This document shows positions 10,399-21,090 of a stretch of 64,000 bases of DNA, in pieces. Source of the DNA: Maritimibacter harenae (lineage in GTDB: Bacteria > Pseudomonadota > Alphaproteobacteria > Rhodobacterales > Rhodobacteraceae). Position 1 is the stretch's first letter. Each line of letters begins with the position of its first letter. Location: NCBI RefSeq assembly GCF_009882975.1, contig NZ_WTUX01000011.1, positions 361,362 to 425,361 on the forward strand, in the 5' to 3' direction. The notes under the pieces were generated by a model. That model searched no databases, had not been told where the DNA came from, and saw only the letters and a list, made by a program, of their open reading frames with translations. A program made the translations under genes and the position numbers.

Positions 10399-11195
10399 GC
10401 CGGGACCGGGTCCTTGAGGATCGCGCGGGTGGCGGCGGCCACGTCGTCCTGGCGCATCAGGCTTTCGCCGATGAGGAAAGCGCGCGCGCCGACGGCGGCC
10501 ATCTCGGCGAGGTCGGCGGCGGTGAAGAGACCGGATTCGCAGACGAGAAGCCGGTCCTTCGGAGCCAGTTTGGACAGCTCGCGCGTCGTGTCGAGCGTGG
10601 TCTCGAAGGTCTTGAGGTTCCGGTTGTTGATGCCGAGCAGGGGCGATTTCAACGCGGTGGCGCGCTCCAGCTCCTCGGCGTCGTGCACCTCGACCAGCAC
10701 GTCCATGCCCCAGCCGAAGGCGGCCTGTTCAAGCTCGGCGGCCTGCGCGTCGGACACGCTCGCCATGATGATCAGGATGCAGTCCGCGCCCAGCGCGCGC
10801 GCCTCGGCCACCTGGTAGGGGTCGTACATGAAATCCTTGCGCAGCGCGGGCAGGGTGGTCGCCGCGCGGGCCGCCACGAGGAATTCGTCGGCGCCCTGGA
10901 ACGAGGGCGTGTCGGTCAGCACCGACAGGCAGGTCGCGCCGCCCTCCTGATAGGCTTTCGCAAGCGCCGGCGGATCGAAATCCGGGCGGATCAGCCCCTT
11001 GGACGGGGAGGCCTTCTTGATCTCGGCGATGAGGCCGTAGCCGGTTTCCGCAGCCTGGGTCAGACGGGTGGCGAAGCCGCGCGTCGGGCTTGCCTCGCGG
11101 GCGGCGGCCTCGACCTCGGAAAGCGGCCGGCGCGCCTTGCGCGCGGCCACGTCTTCGAGCTTGTAGGCCTTGATCTTGTCGAGCACGTTGGTCAT
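10395..11195 (-). CDS. trpC: Indole-3-glycerol phosphate synthase
   Basis: 266 residues, TIM-barrel enzyme closing the indole ring in tryptophan synthesis. Catalytic segments visible: [33 protein letters not shown] and the C-terminal VCESGL and LIGESLMR phosphate-binding loops. It is first in an operon with moaC and moeA. In relatives trpG and trpD commonly come directly before trpC; here a divergent xdhC-like gene occupies that side, so tryptophan genes are split in this genome. Confidence 0.97.
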   Translation of the reverse strand: MTNVLDKIKAYKLEDVAARKARRPLSEVEAAAREASPTRGFATRLTQAAETGYGLIAEIKKASPSKGLIRPDFDPPALAKAYQEGGATCLSVLTDTPSFQGADEFLVAARAATTLPALRKDFMYDPYQVAEARALGADCILIIMASVSDAQAAELEQAAFGWGMDVLVEVHDAEELERATALKSPLLGINNRNLKTFETTLDTTRELSKLAPKDRLLVCESGLFTAADLAEMAAVGARAFLIGESLMRQDDVAAATRAILKDPVPA

Positions 11196-11353
11196 GCGCC
11201 CGGTTTACGCGCGGGCGTTGGCTTGGGCAAGCGAGCATGGGCAAATTGTGCACGGACCGGCGCATGGCTCATACTTTGGTGTGAGGGCGTGAAGGACAGA
11301 GGGACTTGCCCTCGGCGCGGCACGGGTTCAGGCTCCGCTGGCGGAGGAACATC

Positions 11354-12325
11354 ATGTCAGAGCGGTTCGACAACATCCCCGAAATGGCGCTGGACTGGCA
11401 CCGGGCCGGAAAGGGCGCCGTGCTGGCCACGGTCGTGCAGACCTGGGGCTCGGCGCCCCGGCCGGTGGGCAGCCAGTTGGCAGTCTCCGGTGACGGTGAA
11501 ATCCAGGGGTCCGTGTCGGGCGGCTGCGTGGAAGGCGCGGTGATCGTCGAGGCGCTTGAAGCGGTCGAGGACGGCGAAAGCCGGCTTCTGACCTTCGGCG
11601 TTTCGGATGACGAGGCCTTCGCGGTCGGGCTGGCCTGCGGCGGCACCATACGCGTGCTGGTGGAGCCGGTGGGCAAGGCGATCCCCGAAGACATGCTGGC
11701 CGAGCTAGTCGACAAGCGCGCTGCGCGTGCCCCCGTGGCCTACGTGGTGAACGTTGGGAGCTGGACGCGCCGGCTGGCCGGGCGCGCGGACTTCGCCGAC
11801 CGTTTCCGCGGCGACCGCTCCGGGTTCGAGGAAGACGAGGAAACCTTCGTCGCGATCCACAACCCGCCGCTGCGCATGGTCGTGGTGGGGGCCGTCCACA
11901 TCGCCCAGGCGTTGGTCCCGATGGCGCGGCTCGCGGGCTATGACCCGCTGATCATCGACCCGCGCGGCGCCTTCGCGCAGGATCACCGTTTCCCCGGCGA
12001 GGACATCCGCGAGGATTACCCGGACGAGGTGTTGCCCGAGGTCGGGCTCGACGCGCGCACCGCCGTCGTCACGCTGTCGCACGACCCCAAGATCGACGAT
12101 CCGGCGATCGAGGCGGCGCTGGCCTCCGAATGCTTCTACCTTGGCTGCCTCGGCTCCACCCGCACGCACGCCAAGCGCGTCGATCGGCTGAAGGAGCGCG
12201 GCTATACCGAAAAGCAGATCGCGCGCATCCATGCGCCCGTCGGGCTCGATATCGGGTCGAAGTCGCCCGCCGAGATCGCGATTTCGGTCATGGCGCAGGT
12301 CACGCAGGCGTTGAGGCAGGGCTGA
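11354..12325 (+). CDS. XdhC/CoxI-family protein
   Basis: 323 residues from the ATG at 11354, preceded by GGAGGAAC. XdhC-type proteins bind molybdenum cofactor and help sulfurate or insert it into molybdenum hydroxylases. The N-terminal XdhC/CoxI domain has SVSGGCVEGAVI and the LACGGTIRV segment; the C-terminal domain has the Rossmann-like VVVGAVHIAQALV and GCLGSTRTHAKR stretches. The TGATG junction couples it to the next gene, and coxSLM follow 1.1 kb later, which suggests it services that enzyme. Confidence 0.9.
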   Translation: MSERFDNIPEMALDWHRAGKGAVLATVVQTWGSAPRPVGSQLAVSGDGEIQGSVSGGCVEGAVIVEALEAVEDGESRLLTFGVSDDEAFAVGLACGGTIRVLVEPVGKAIPEDMLAELVDKRAARAPVAYVVNVGSWTRRLAGRADFADRFRGDRSGFEEDEETFVAIHNPPLRMVVVGAVHIAQALVPMARLAGYDPLIIDPRGAFAQDHRFPGEDIREDYPDEVLPEVGLDARTAVVTLSHDPKIDDPAIEAALASECFYLGCLGSTRTHAKRVDRLKERGYTEKQIARIHAPVGLDIGSKSPAEIAISVMAQVTQALRQG

Positions 12326-13320
12326 TGGAGTTCGGCGCGGTCCCCGTGACGCAGGCGGCCGGGGCGGTGCTGGCCCATTCCGTCGCGCTGCCCGACGGCA
12401 AGCTCAAGAAGGGTCGCGTCCTTTCGCCCGACGAGGTCGCGCGCCTGGAGGCGGCCGGGATCACCCGCGTGACCGTCGCGCGGCTCGGTCCCGACGACAT
12501 GGGCGAGGACGAGGCGGCACTGATGCTGGCCCGGGCGCTGGTCGAGGGGGGGCAGGGCCTCCGGCTCTCCAAGCCCTTCACCGGCCGGGTCAACATCCAC
12601 GCGACCGGCGTCGGTCTTGCCCGTCTCGACGTGGAGCGGCTGCACGCCGTCAACGCGGTCGACGAGATGGTGACGCTCGCCACGGTGCCGGCGTGGCACC
12701 GGATGGGCGAGGGGGGCATGGTCGGCACGGTCAAGGTCATCTCCTACGGGGCGCCGCGCGCCTCGGTGGAAAAGGCGGCCGAGATCGGGCGTGGCGCAGT
12801 GACACTGGCGCCGGTGGTGACGCCCGACGCGACGCTCATCGTGACGACCCATGACGCCGGGTCGAGCGAAGAGACCGGCAAGGGTCTGAAGGCCATCGAA
12901 GGGCGGCTCGACGCGCTCGGGATGCAGCTTCGTGCGACCGAACGCGTGGCCCATGATGCGGACGCGGTGGCAGAGGCGATCGGGCGTGCCATCGGTGCGA
13001 TGGTCCTGATCCTCACCGCCTCGGCCACCTCCGACCCGCGCGACGTGGGGCCGGACGCGGTGCGCCTTGCGGGAGGGCAGGTCACGCGCTTCGGCATGCC
13101 GGTCGACCCCGGCAACCTGCTGTTCTACGGCACGCTGGGCGACGGGCGCCCGGTGATCGGCCTTCCCGGCTGTGCGCGCTCGCCCGCGCTCAACGGCGCG
13201 GACTGGGTGCTCGAACGGCTTGCCGCCGGCCACCCGCCCGACCGGACCGAGATCGGCCGGATGGGTGTGGGCGGGCTGCTCAAGGAAATCCCGACGCGCA
13301 AGCAGCCAAGGGCGGGGTGA
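12325..13320 (+). CDS. Molybdopterin-binding protein (MoeA/MoCF-like domain)
   Basis: 331 residues starting at the ATG that overlaps the xdhC stop (TGATG). The N-terminal half resembles the front of MoeA-type proteins (VTQAAGAVLAHSV); the C-terminal half has a MoCF-like region (LILTASATSDPRD and GLPGCARSPA). In many proteobacteria this domain is fused to a MobA-like nucleotidyltransferase; here it stands alone and a MobA-like protein is encoded separately at 57194-57799. A role in preparing cofactor for CoxSLM is inferred from position. Confidence 0.82.
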   Translation: MEFGAVPVTQAAGAVLAHSVALPDGKLKKGRVLSPDEVARLEAAGITRVTVARLGPDDMGEDEAALMLARALVEGGQGLRLSKPFTGRVNIHATGVGLARLDVERLHAVNAVDEMVTLATVPAWHRMGEGGMVGTVKVISYGAPRASVEKAAEIGRGAVTLAPVVTPDATLIVTTHDAGSSEETGKGLKAIEGRLDALGMQLRATERVAHDADAVAEAIGRAIGAMVLILTASATSDPRDVGPDAVRLAGGQVTRFGMPVDPGNLLFYGTLGDGRPVIGLPGCARSPALNGADWVLERLAAGHPPDRTEIGRMGVGGLLKEIPTRKQPRAG

Positions 13321-13444
13321 CACCAAAGGACTATAGCCGGTGCTCACGGAATCTTGCCTACTCGGGGCCAAACGACACGCGGAGCGGTGCTTCCCAGGCG
13401 CCCCGTCCGGTGCTCTACTGAAAGACAGAACAAGGGAGGATCAC

Positions 13445-13930
<486 letters not shown>

Positions 13931-13967
13931 GCAGGCCCAAGCCAGCACATATCCAGGGAGGATAGAC

Positions 13968-16331
13968 ATGCCAGCAGATGGAGGTATCGGCGCACCGATG
14001 AAGCGCCGCGAGGACATTCGGTTCCTGACGGGGACCGGCCGCTACACGGACGATCTCAACCGGCCCGGCCAGGCCTATGTTCATTTCCTGCGCTCCAACG
14101 TGGCGCATGGACGGCTCAAGTCGGTGAACACCGAGGAGGCCGCGAAGATGCCCGGCGTCGTGCGGATCTTCACCGGGGCCGATTTCGAAGGCGTCGGCAG
14201 CATCCCCTGCGGCTGGCAGGTGACCGACAAGCACGGTCAGCCGATGCAGGAGCCCGCCCACCCGGTGCTGGCCCAGGGCAAGGTGCGCCACGTGGGCGAC
14301 CCGATCGCTGCGGTCGTGGCCGAGACGCCGGACCAGGCGCGTGATGCGGCCGAGGCCATCGAGGTCGACATCGAGGATCTGCCGGCCGTGGTCGACATGA
14401 AGAAAGCCGTCGAAGAGGGCGCGCCGAAGGTCCATGACGACCTGACGTCGAACCTCTGCTACGACTGGGGCTTCGTGGAGGAGAACAAGGCCGCCGTGGA
14501 CGAGGCGTTCGAAAAGGCCGCCCATGTCACCCGGCTGGAGCTCAAGAACAACCGTCTGGTGGCCAACCCGATGGAGCCGCGCGTCGCGATCGGGGATTAC
14601 GACCCGGCCGGCGACAACTCCACGCTCTACACCACCAGCCAGAACCCGCACGTGATCCGGCTCCTGATGGGCGCCTTCGTGCTGGGCATCCCGGAGCACA
14701 AGCTGCGCGTGGTCGCACCGGACGTGGGCGGCGGTTTCGGCACCAAGATCTTCCACTACGCCGAGGAAGCGTTCTGCACCTTCGCGGCCAAGCAGCTCAA
14801 GCGCCCGGTGAAATGGACCTCGAGCCGCTCGGAAGCCTTCATGTCCGACGCCCACGGCCGTGACCACGTCACGACCATCGAACTGGCGCTCGACGGCGAC
14901 AACAACTTCACCGCGCTGCGCACGGAAACCTTCGCGAACATGGGGGCGTATCTCTCCACCTTCGCGCCGTCGGTGCCGACGTGGCTTCACGGCACGCTGA
15001 TGGCCGGCAACTACAAGACGCCGCTCATCTACGTGAACGTGAAGGCCGTCTTCACCAACACGGTGCCGGTGGACGCCTACCGGGGCGCCGGGCGGCCCGA
15101 GGCGACCTACCAGCTGGAGCGCGTGATCGACAAGGCGGCGCGCGAGCTGGGCGTCGACCCGATCGACCTGCGCCGGCAGAACTTCGTCACGGAGTTCCCC
15201 TATGCCACGCCGGTCGCGGTGGAATACGACACCGGCGACTACAACGCCACGATGGACAAGCTGTCCGAGATCGCCGACCTGTCCGGCTTCGAGGCGCGTC
15301 TGGCGGAGTCCAAGAAGAACGGCAAGCTGCGTGGTCTGGGCGTGAACTGCTACATCGAGGCCTGCGGCATCGCGCCGTCGAACCTCGTCGGTCAGCTCGG
15401 CGCGCGGGCGGGGCTTTACGAAAGCGCCACCGTGCGGGTGAACGCCACCGGCGGGCTCACCGTGATGACCGGTTCGCACAGCCACGGGCAGGGGCACGAG
15501 ACCGCCTTCCCGCAGGTGATCGCGGAAATGATCGGGATCGACCCCTCGATGGTCGAGATCGTCCACGGCGACACCGCCAACACCCCGATGGGCATGGGCA
15601 CCTACGGCTCGCGCTCCCTCGCGGTCGGCGGCTCGGCGATGGTGCGGGCGACCGAGAAGATCATCAACAAGGCCAAGAAGATCGCGGCGCACCTGCTCGA
15701 AGCCTCGGAAGGGGACATCGAGCTCAAGGACGGCGCGTTCAGTGTGGCGGGCACCGACAAGTCGGTCGCCTGGGGCGACGTGACGCTCGCCGCCTACGTG
15801 CCGCACAACTACCCGCTCGAGGAGATCGAGCCGGGTCTCGAGGAAACGGCCTTCTACGATCCGGCCAACTTCACCTACCCGGCGGGCGCCTATGCCTGCG
15901 AGGTCGAGGTGGACCCCGAGACCGGCAAGGTCACGATCGAACGCTTCGCCGCCGCCGACGACTTCGGCAACGTGGTGAACCCGATGATCGTCGAGGGGCA
16001 GGTGCACGGGGGGCTTGCCCAGGGCATCGGGCAGGCGCTGCTCGAGGGCTGCGCCTACGACGAGGACGGCCAGCTTCTCACCGGCTCCTACATGGATTAC
16101 GCCATGCCGCGCGCCGATGACGTGCCGTATTACGACGTGGACCATTCCTGCCAGACGCCGTGCACCCACAACCCGCTCGGGGTGAAGGGCTGCGGCGAGG
16201 CCGGGGCCATCGGCTCGCCGCCGGCGGTGGTCAATGCCGTGGTCGACGCGCTCCAGCGCGCCGGCAAGGACGTGACTCACATCGACATGCCGCTCAGCCC
16301 GTCGCGGGTCTGGGCCGCGATGAACCAGTAA
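13968..16331 (+). CDS. coxL: CoxL-type molybdenum-binding large subunit, form II (AYRGAGR)
   Basis: 787 residues. Xanthine oxidase/aldehyde oxidase family large subunit with the substrate and molybdopterin domains intact. The active-site loop reads AYRGAGR (370-376), the form II signature; the form I carbon monoxide dehydrogenase loop AYRCSFR with its copper-binding Cys is absent. The catalytic base glutamate is Glu744 in GCGEAGAIG. Form II enzymes have uncertain substrates and many do not oxidise CO at useful rates, so 'CO dehydrogenase' should be treated as a family label. Strong ribosome site GGGAGGAT upstream. Confidence 0.93.
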   Translation: MPADGGIGAPMKRREDIRFLTGTGRYTDDLNRPGQAYVHFLRSNVAHGRLKSVNTEEAAKMPGVVRIFTGADFEGVGSIPCGWQVTDKHGQPMQEPAHPVLAQGKVRHVGDPIAAVVAETPDQARDAAEAIEVDIEDLPAVVDMKKAVEEGAPKVHDDLTSNLCYDWGFVEENKAAVDEAFEKAAHVTRLELKNNRLVANPMEPRVAIGDYDPAGDNSTLYTTSQNPHVIRLLMGAFVLGIPEHKLRVVAPDVGGGFGTKIFHYAEEAFCTFAAKQLKRPVKWTSSRSEAFMSDAHGRDHVTTIELALDGDNNFTALRTETFANMGAYLSTFAPSVPTWLHGTLMAGNYKTPLIYVNVKAVFTNTVPVDAYRGAGRPEATYQLERVIDKAARELGVDPIDLRRQNFVTEFPYATPVAVEYDTGDYNATMDKLSEIADLSGFEARLAESKKNGKLRGLGVNCYIEACGIAPSNLVGQLGARAGLYESATVRVNATGGLTVMTGSHSHGQGHETAFPQVIAEMIGIDPSMVEIVHGDTANTPMGMGTYGSRSLAVGGSAMVRATEKIINKAKKIAAHLLEASEGDIELKDGAFSVAGTDKSVAWGDVTLAAYVPHNYPLEEIEPGLEETAFYDPANFTYPAGAYACEVEVDPETGKVTIERFAAADDFGNVVNPMIVEGQVHGGLAQGIGQALLEGCAYDEDGQLLTGSYMDYAMPRADDVPYYDVDHSCQTPCTHNPLGVKGCGEAGAIGSPPAVVNAVVDALQRAGKDVTHIDMPLSPSRVWAAMNQ

Positions 16332-16343
16332 GGAGGACGCGCT

Positions 16344-17126
16344 ATGTACGCATTCGAACTGACACGGCCGACCTCGCTGGCCGATGCGATCAAGGCCCTG
16401 GGCGAAGAAGACGCCCAGCCGCTCTCGGGCGGGCAGACCCTGATCCCGACGCTGAAACAGCGGCTCGCCATGCCCTCGACCCTCGTTTCCCTGTCCGGGA
16501 TCGAGGAGCTCAAGGGCATCAAGAACGAGGGCGGCACGCTCTCCATCGGGGCGGCGACCACCCACGCAGCGGTCGCGCGGGACGGCTCCTACCCGGCGCT
16601 GTCGGACCTGGCCGGCCATATCGGCGACCCGCACGTGCGCAATCGCGGCACCATCGGCGGTTCGATCGCCAACAACGACCCCTCGGCCTGCTACCCCGCG
16701 GCCGCGCTCGGGTCGGGCGCGACGATCGTGACCAACAACCGCGAAATCGGGGCCGACGACTTCTTCACCGGCCTGTTCGAGACGGCGCTGGACGAGGGCG
16801 AGATCGTGACCGCGGTCAAGTTCCCGATCCCCGAGAAGGCGGCCTACGTGAAATTCGAGCAGCCCGCGTCGCGCTTCGCGCTGGTGGGCGTGTTCGTGGC
16901 CAAGACCGCTGACGGCGTGCGCGTGGCGGTGACGGGCGCCTCCGAGGGCGGCGTGTTCCGCTGGAGCGAGGCGGAAAAGGCGCTGGACGGCAACTTCTCG
17001 CCCGACGCGGTCGACGGGCTCACGCTGCCCGCCGACGACATGATCGGCGACCTGCACGGAAGCCCGGAATACCGGGCCCACCTCGTGGGCGTGATCACCA
17101 AGCGAGCGGTGGCCAAGGCCGGCTGA
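16344..17126 (+). CDS. coxM: CoxM-type FAD-binding middle subunit
   Basis: 260 residues. FAD-binding motifs of the family are visible: LSGGQTLIPTLKQRL near the N-terminus and GDPHVRNRGTIGGSIANNDP in the middle, then the C-terminal CO_deh_flav_C domain. It takes electrons from CoxS and delivers them to an acceptor, probably quinone. It lies 12 bp after coxL with its own AAGGAGG site and the operon ends in a terminator. Confidence 0.94.
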   Translation: MYAFELTRPTSLADAIKALGEEDAQPLSGGQTLIPTLKQRLAMPSTLVSLSGIEELKGIKNEGGTLSIGAATTHAAVARDGSYPALSDLAGHIGDPHVRNRGTIGGSIANNDPSACYPAAALGSGATIVTNNREIGADDFFTGLFETALDEGEIVTAVKFPIPEKAAYVKFEQPASRFALVGVFVAKTADGVRVAVTGASEGGVFRWSEAEKALDGNFSPDAVDGLTLPADDMIGDLHGSPEYRAHLVGVITKRAVAKAG

Positions 17127-17151
17127 GCCCCGCCAGACCCTATCCTCCTGG

Positions 17152-17178
17152 CCGCGTCCCTTCGGGGGCGCGGTTTTT
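17152..17178 (+). terminator. Rho-independent terminator after coxSLM
   Basis: A 9-bp GC-rich stem closed by a TTCG tetraloop is followed by TTTTTCTTT, 25 bp beyond the coxM stop. Confidence 0.85.
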
Positions 17179-17321
17179 CTTTGGATTGCGGTGCTGCGCG
17201 ATTGGCGGGGAGGATACCCGCCCCGCGTGCATTTCTCCTTGTGGTCGGAACCGGGAGCGCCGGCGGGGCGTTCTGCGACCAACGTTGCCCAAAGAATGGG
17301 CGGAAATTGGAGATCTGTTCG

Positions 17322-19376
17322 ATGCTGAAAAACGCGATGAAATCGACCTCGGTCCTGGCGCTGTGCACCGCGCTTATGACGCCGCCGGTGTTTGCCCAGA
17401 ACGAGGAGGAGAACCTCGAGGAATGCGGTGTCACCGGCCCGTTTCCCTGCGTGACCGAAGACGGCACGCGGGTCGAGAACGCCGTGGAGCTGGCCCGCGA
17501 AACGCTGCTGCCGGGTGAAGACGGCGAGCAGGAAGAGGCGCAAGGCAACGGCCAGGGCAATGGCCAGGGGCCCAGTGAGAACGCGAACGAGAACGCCCGG
17601 GACAACGCGCAGGGCGAAGCGAACGCGAATGCCGAGGCCAATGCCAATGCCGACGCGAACGCCGAGGCCAGCGACGACGATGAGGACGGCCTGGTCGAGA
17701 ACCTTGCCGAAGACCTGACCGAAACCGGCGAGAATGCCGCCGAGCAGGTCGAGGAAACCGTCGACGCGATCGGTGACGCGGCCGAGGAACAGGTCGACGA
17801 GACGGAAGAGACTGCCGAAGACGCTGCCGATGCGGCCGAGGAACAGGTCGATGAGACCGCAGAGACCGCCGAGGAAGCCGCCGATACGGCCGAAGAGCAG
17901 GTCGAGGACACCGCCGAAGACGCGGCCGAGGCCACCGAAGAGACGGCCGAGGACCTTGCGGACACGCTCCCGGAAGAAGCCGCTGAAGAGGCCGAGGCGA
18001 ACGCCGAAGCCGACGCGCAAGCCGAAGCCGAAGCGCAGGCTGAAGCCGAAGCTGCCGCCGAGGCCGAAGCCGAAGCTGCCGCGGAAGCCGAGGTGACCGA
18101 AGAGGAAGACAACCAGACCGCGGCCGATGCCGTCGAAGAGACGACCGAGGACCTCGCCGACGCGCTTGACGGCGAGACCGAGGAAGAGATGACCGCGGGC
18201 GAGCGGGTCGAGGCGGAAACCTCGGCTGAAACCGCTCAGGCGCCGGCGATGCCGGACGAGCCGACCGAGGACGAAGCACCGGAAGCCGCCGCGGCCGCCG
18301 ATGCCGAGGTCACCGTCGAAGAGGAAATGCCGGAAGGCGAGAACGTGACCGTCGAACGCGTCACCGAAGCCGAGGCGCGCTCCTCGAACGAAGAGTTCGA
18401 AACCGAAGTCACCGTCACCGGCGAAGCCGAAGCTGAAGCCCAGGCGGAGACGCGCGAAGCGGGTGACGGCGAGAACAACACCGGCTTCAACCGTCAGCTG
18501 ACCGACTTCGAGAAGCTGGTCCTGGCCGGCCTTGGCGGTATTGCCGTGGGCACCATTCTCGCCAATGGCGACGAGATCGTGTCGAACACCGGTGATCGCA
18601 TCGTGGTCCAGAACCCCGATGGCAGCTACAGCGTGCTCAAGAACGATGACGAGATCCTGCGCCGCCCCGGCTCGGTCGTCTCGACCAAGAGCTACGATGA
18701 CGGTTCGACCCGCACCGTGGTCGAACGTGAAAACGGCGTGCGCATCGTGACCATCCGGGCGGCGGACGGCACCGTTCTCAAGCGGACGCGCGTGCTGCCG
18801 AACGGCGACCGCTACGTGCTCTTCGACGACACGCAGACCGCTGAACCGGTGAGCCGCGAAGACGTGGCGGATTACGAGCCGATCCAAGACATCGAAACCG
18901 ACACGTCGGACGAACGCGCGCTGCGCCAGGCGCTGCTTGCGTCGATGGACCGTGATCCGGGCCGCACCTATTCGCTGCGCCAGGTGCGCCAGTATTCCGG
19001 CGTGCGTGATCTGGCCCCGGTGATCGAGGTCGACAACATCACCTTCAACACCGGCTCGGCCGTCATCACGGCGAGCCAGGCGGAAGAGCTCACGGCCCTT
19101 GGCCAGGCGATCCGAGAGGTGATCGAGGAGCGGCCCGACGCGGTCTTCCTCGTCGAAGGTCACACCGACACCGTCGGCAGCGCGGCCTACAACCTCGCCC
19201 TGTCGGACCGGCGCGCCGAAAGCGTGGCGCTGGCGCTGACCGAGTACTTCGACGTGCCGCCCGAAAACCTGATCACGCAAGGCTACGGCGAGAGCGAGCT
19301 CAAGGTCATGACCACCGGGCCCGAGCGTGCCAACCGCCGCGCCAACGTGCGCAACATCACGCCGCTCCTGCAATAA
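17322..19376 (+). CDS. OmpA-family outer-membrane protein with long acidic Ala/Glu-rich region
   Basis: 684 residues from the ATG at 17322 (weak GGAG site). Signal peptide about 1-25 (cleavage near VFA-QN). Residues 70-385 are low-complexity and strongly acidic, built from variants of EEQVDETAETAEEAAD and, further on, AEAEAQAEAEAAAEA, probably long helical rods. A middle domain (390-565) has a glycine-rich patch (LAGLGGIAVGTILANGD). The OmpA C-terminal peptidoglycan-binding domain is at 566-684 (FNTGSAVI, EGHTDTVGS, NRRANVRN). Likely an envelope anchor spanning the periplasm. No partner gene is obvious; function of the acidic region is unknown. Confidence 0.88.
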   Translation: MLKNAMKSTSVLALCTALMTPPVFAQNEEENLEECGVTGPFPCVTEDGTRVENAVELARETLLPGEDGEQEEAQGNGQGNGQGPSENANENARDNAQGEANANAEANANADANAEASDDDEDGLVENLAEDLTETGENAAEQVEETVDAIGDAAEEQVDETEETAEDAADAAEEQVDETAETAEEAADTAEEQVEDTAEDAAEATEETAEDLADTLPEEAAEEAEANAEADAQAEAEAQAEAEAAAEAEAEAAAEAEVTEEEDNQTAADAVEETTEDLADALDGETEEEMTAGERVEAETSAETAQAPAMPDEPTEDEAPEAAAAADAEVTVEEEMPEGENVTVERVTEAEARSSNEEFETEVTVTGEAEAEAQAETREAGDGENNTGFNRQLTDFEKLVLAGLGGIAVGTILANGDEIVSNTGDRIVVQNPDGSYSVLKNDDEILRRPGSVVSTKSYDDGSTRTVVERENGVRIVTIRAADGTVLKRTRVLPNGDRYVLFDDTQTAEPVSREDVADYEPIQDIETDTSDERALRQALLASMDRDPGRTYSLRQVRQYSGVRDLAPVIEVDNITFNTGSAVITASQAEELTALGQAIREVIEERPDAVFLVEGHTDTVGSAAYNLALSDRRAESVALALTEYFDVPPENLITQGYGESELKVMTTGPERANRRANVRNITPLLQ

Positions 19377-19398
19377 GCGGCTGAAAAACAAAGAGATT

Positions 19399-19430
19399 GG
19401 GCGCGAAGAGATGATCTTCGCGCCCTTTTT
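19399..19430 (+). terminator. Rho-independent terminator of the OmpA gene
   Basis: An 11-bp stem (GGGCGCGAAGA with TCTTCGCGCCC) and five T residues, just after the stop. Confidence 0.88.
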
Positions 19431-19472
19431 GTGCGTAAGCTGTTAGAACGGACAAAAGGAAAGGAGATCCAG

Positions 19473-21026
19473 ATGGCCAAGGACGAGGTCCCCATCATCG
19501 CCGCCAAGTCGCCCGCCGGTGTCGAGCTCGAAGAAGGCGAAACCTACCTTTGGTGCCGATGCGGACGCTCCTCGAACCAGCCGTTCTGCGACGGCTCCCA
19601 CAAGGGCACCGGGATCACGCCGGTGAAGTTCACCGCCGAGGAAAGCGGGACCGCCTATCTCTGCCGCTGCAAGGCGACCCATGATCAGCCCTATTGCGAC
19701 GGCACCCATTCCAAGATCGGCGACGACCGGAAGGTGGGGGATCCGTCCCCCGTGCCGGACGAAGAAGACCGGAACGAAGCGCCCGAGGCCGAGGCGACGC
19801 CGGAGGAGCCCAACGTCGCGCGCATCCACGAGATCGCGAAGAACGGGCTTGCCGGCGCGCATGGCGAGATGGACGCGATGGGCGTGCCGCGCGACCAGCT
19901 GCCCAAGTGGGACGACATCCTTCTTCTGCCCGCACAGGTGGCGCGCAGGCCGCTGATGGACGATGCGGAGGTCGACACCGAAACCGTGATCGGCCCGCAG
20001 GCGAAGAAACCGCTCACCCTGTCGATCCCGCTCTTCGTGACAGACATGAGCTTCGGTGCGCTGTCGCCCGAGGCCAAGATCGCGCTCGCCAAGGGGGCCG
20101 AGGCCGCCGGGACGGGCATCTGTTCGGGCGAGGGCGGCATGCTGCCCGAGGAGCAGGCGGAGAACTCGCGTTACTTCTACGAGCTCGCCTCGGGCAAGTT
20201 CGGTTGGCGCCCGGAGATCGTGGAGAAGGTGCAGGCCTTCCACTTCAAGGGCGGGCAGGCGGCCAAGACCGGCATCGGGGGCCACCTTCCGGCCAACAAG
20301 GTCACCGACAAGATCGCCGAGGTGCGCGGACTGAAGGAAGGCGAGGACGCCGTTTCGCCGGCGGCCTTCCCGGATCTCGAGACGCCCGCGGATTTCGCGA
20401 AGCTCGCCGACGAGGTGCGCGAACGCACGGGCGGCATCCCGATCGGGTTCAAGCTCTCGGCCAACCACATCGAGGACGACATCGACTTCGCGCTCGAAGC
20501 GGGGGCGGATTACATCATCCTCGACGGGCGCGGGGGCGGCACCGGCGCGGCTCCGCTGGCGTTCCGCAACCACATCTCGATCCCCACGATCCCGGCGCTG
20601 GCGCGGGCGCGGGCGCATCTCGACCGGCGCGCCGGGCGCGACGTCTCGCTCGTCATCACAGGCGGGCTGCGCATGCCGGAGGATTTCGTGAAGGCCCTGG
20701 CGCTGGGGGCGGACGCGATCGCGCTCGGCAATACCGCGATCCAGGCGGTGGGCTGCGTGGCGGCACGCATGTGCCACACCAACAACTGCCCCAGCGGGGT
20801 CGCGACCCAGAAAGAGCACCTGCGCAAGCGGCTCGACGTCGAGGTCGGGGCCACCCGGCTTGCCACCTTCTTCGGGGCGAGCACGCAGCTCATGCAGGCG
20901 CTGGCGCGGGCCTGCGGGCATGACGCGCTGTCGAAGTTCTCGCAGCGCGACATCACGACCTGGAGCCGCGACATGGCCGACCTGACGCGGATCCGCTACG
21001 CCGGGCTCTCCGGCGAGGCGGAATAA
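19473..21026 (+). CDS. Double CDGSH iron-sulfur / FMN-binding glutamate-synthase-like protein
   Basis: 517 residues from the ATG after AAGGAGATCC. The N-terminus has two CDGSH-type 2Fe-2S motifs: C28, C30, C39, H43 and C64, C66, C75, H79. Residues 130-510 match the FMN-binding barrel of glutamate synthase (GltB central part) with the 3Fe-4S cysteines C428, C434 and C439 (MCHTNNCPSGVATQ). The glutamine amidotransferase domain is missing, so ammonia-dependent synthesis or another flavin redox reaction is possible. The three predicted iron-sulfur sites plus FMN make a self-contained electron path. Substrate unknown. Confidence 0.88.
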   Translation: MAKDEVPIIAAKSPAGVELEEGETYLWCRCGRSSNQPFCDGSHKGTGITPVKFTAEESGTAYLCRCKATHDQPYCDGTHSKIGDDRKVGDPSPVPDEEDRNEAPEAEATPEEPNVARIHEIAKNGLAGAHGEMDAMGVPRDQLPKWDDILLLPAQVARRPLMDDAEVDTETVIGPQAKKPLTLSIPLFVTDMSFGALSPEAKIALAKGAEAAGTGICSGEGGMLPEEQAENSRYFYELASGKFGWRPEIVEKVQAFHFKGGQAAKTGIGGHLPANKVTDKIAEVRGLKEGEDAVSPAAFPDLETPADFAKLADEVRERTGGIPIGFKLSANHIEDDIDFALEAGADYIILDGRGGGTGAAPLAFRNHISIPTIPALARARAHLDRRAGRDVSLVITGGLRMPEDFVKALALGADAIALGNTAIQAVGCVAARMCHTNNCPSGVATQKEHLRKRLDVEVGATRLATFFGASTQLMQALARACGHDALSKFSQRDITTWSRDMADLTRIRYAGLSGEAE

Positions 21027-21036
21027 CCCGCGGACA

Positions 21037-21074
21037 TCAAAAAAGCCCCGCCGAACCGGCGGGGCTTTCGTTTG
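21037..21074. terminator. Bidirectional terminator between the CDGSH protein gene and infC
   Basis: AAAGCCCCGCC and GGCGGGGCTTT form an 11-bp stem with a 5-nt loop; A residues precede and T-rich bases follow, so it can serve both convergent genes. Confidence 0.8.
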
Positions 21075-21090
21075 CGCGCTGGGGCGCGGA

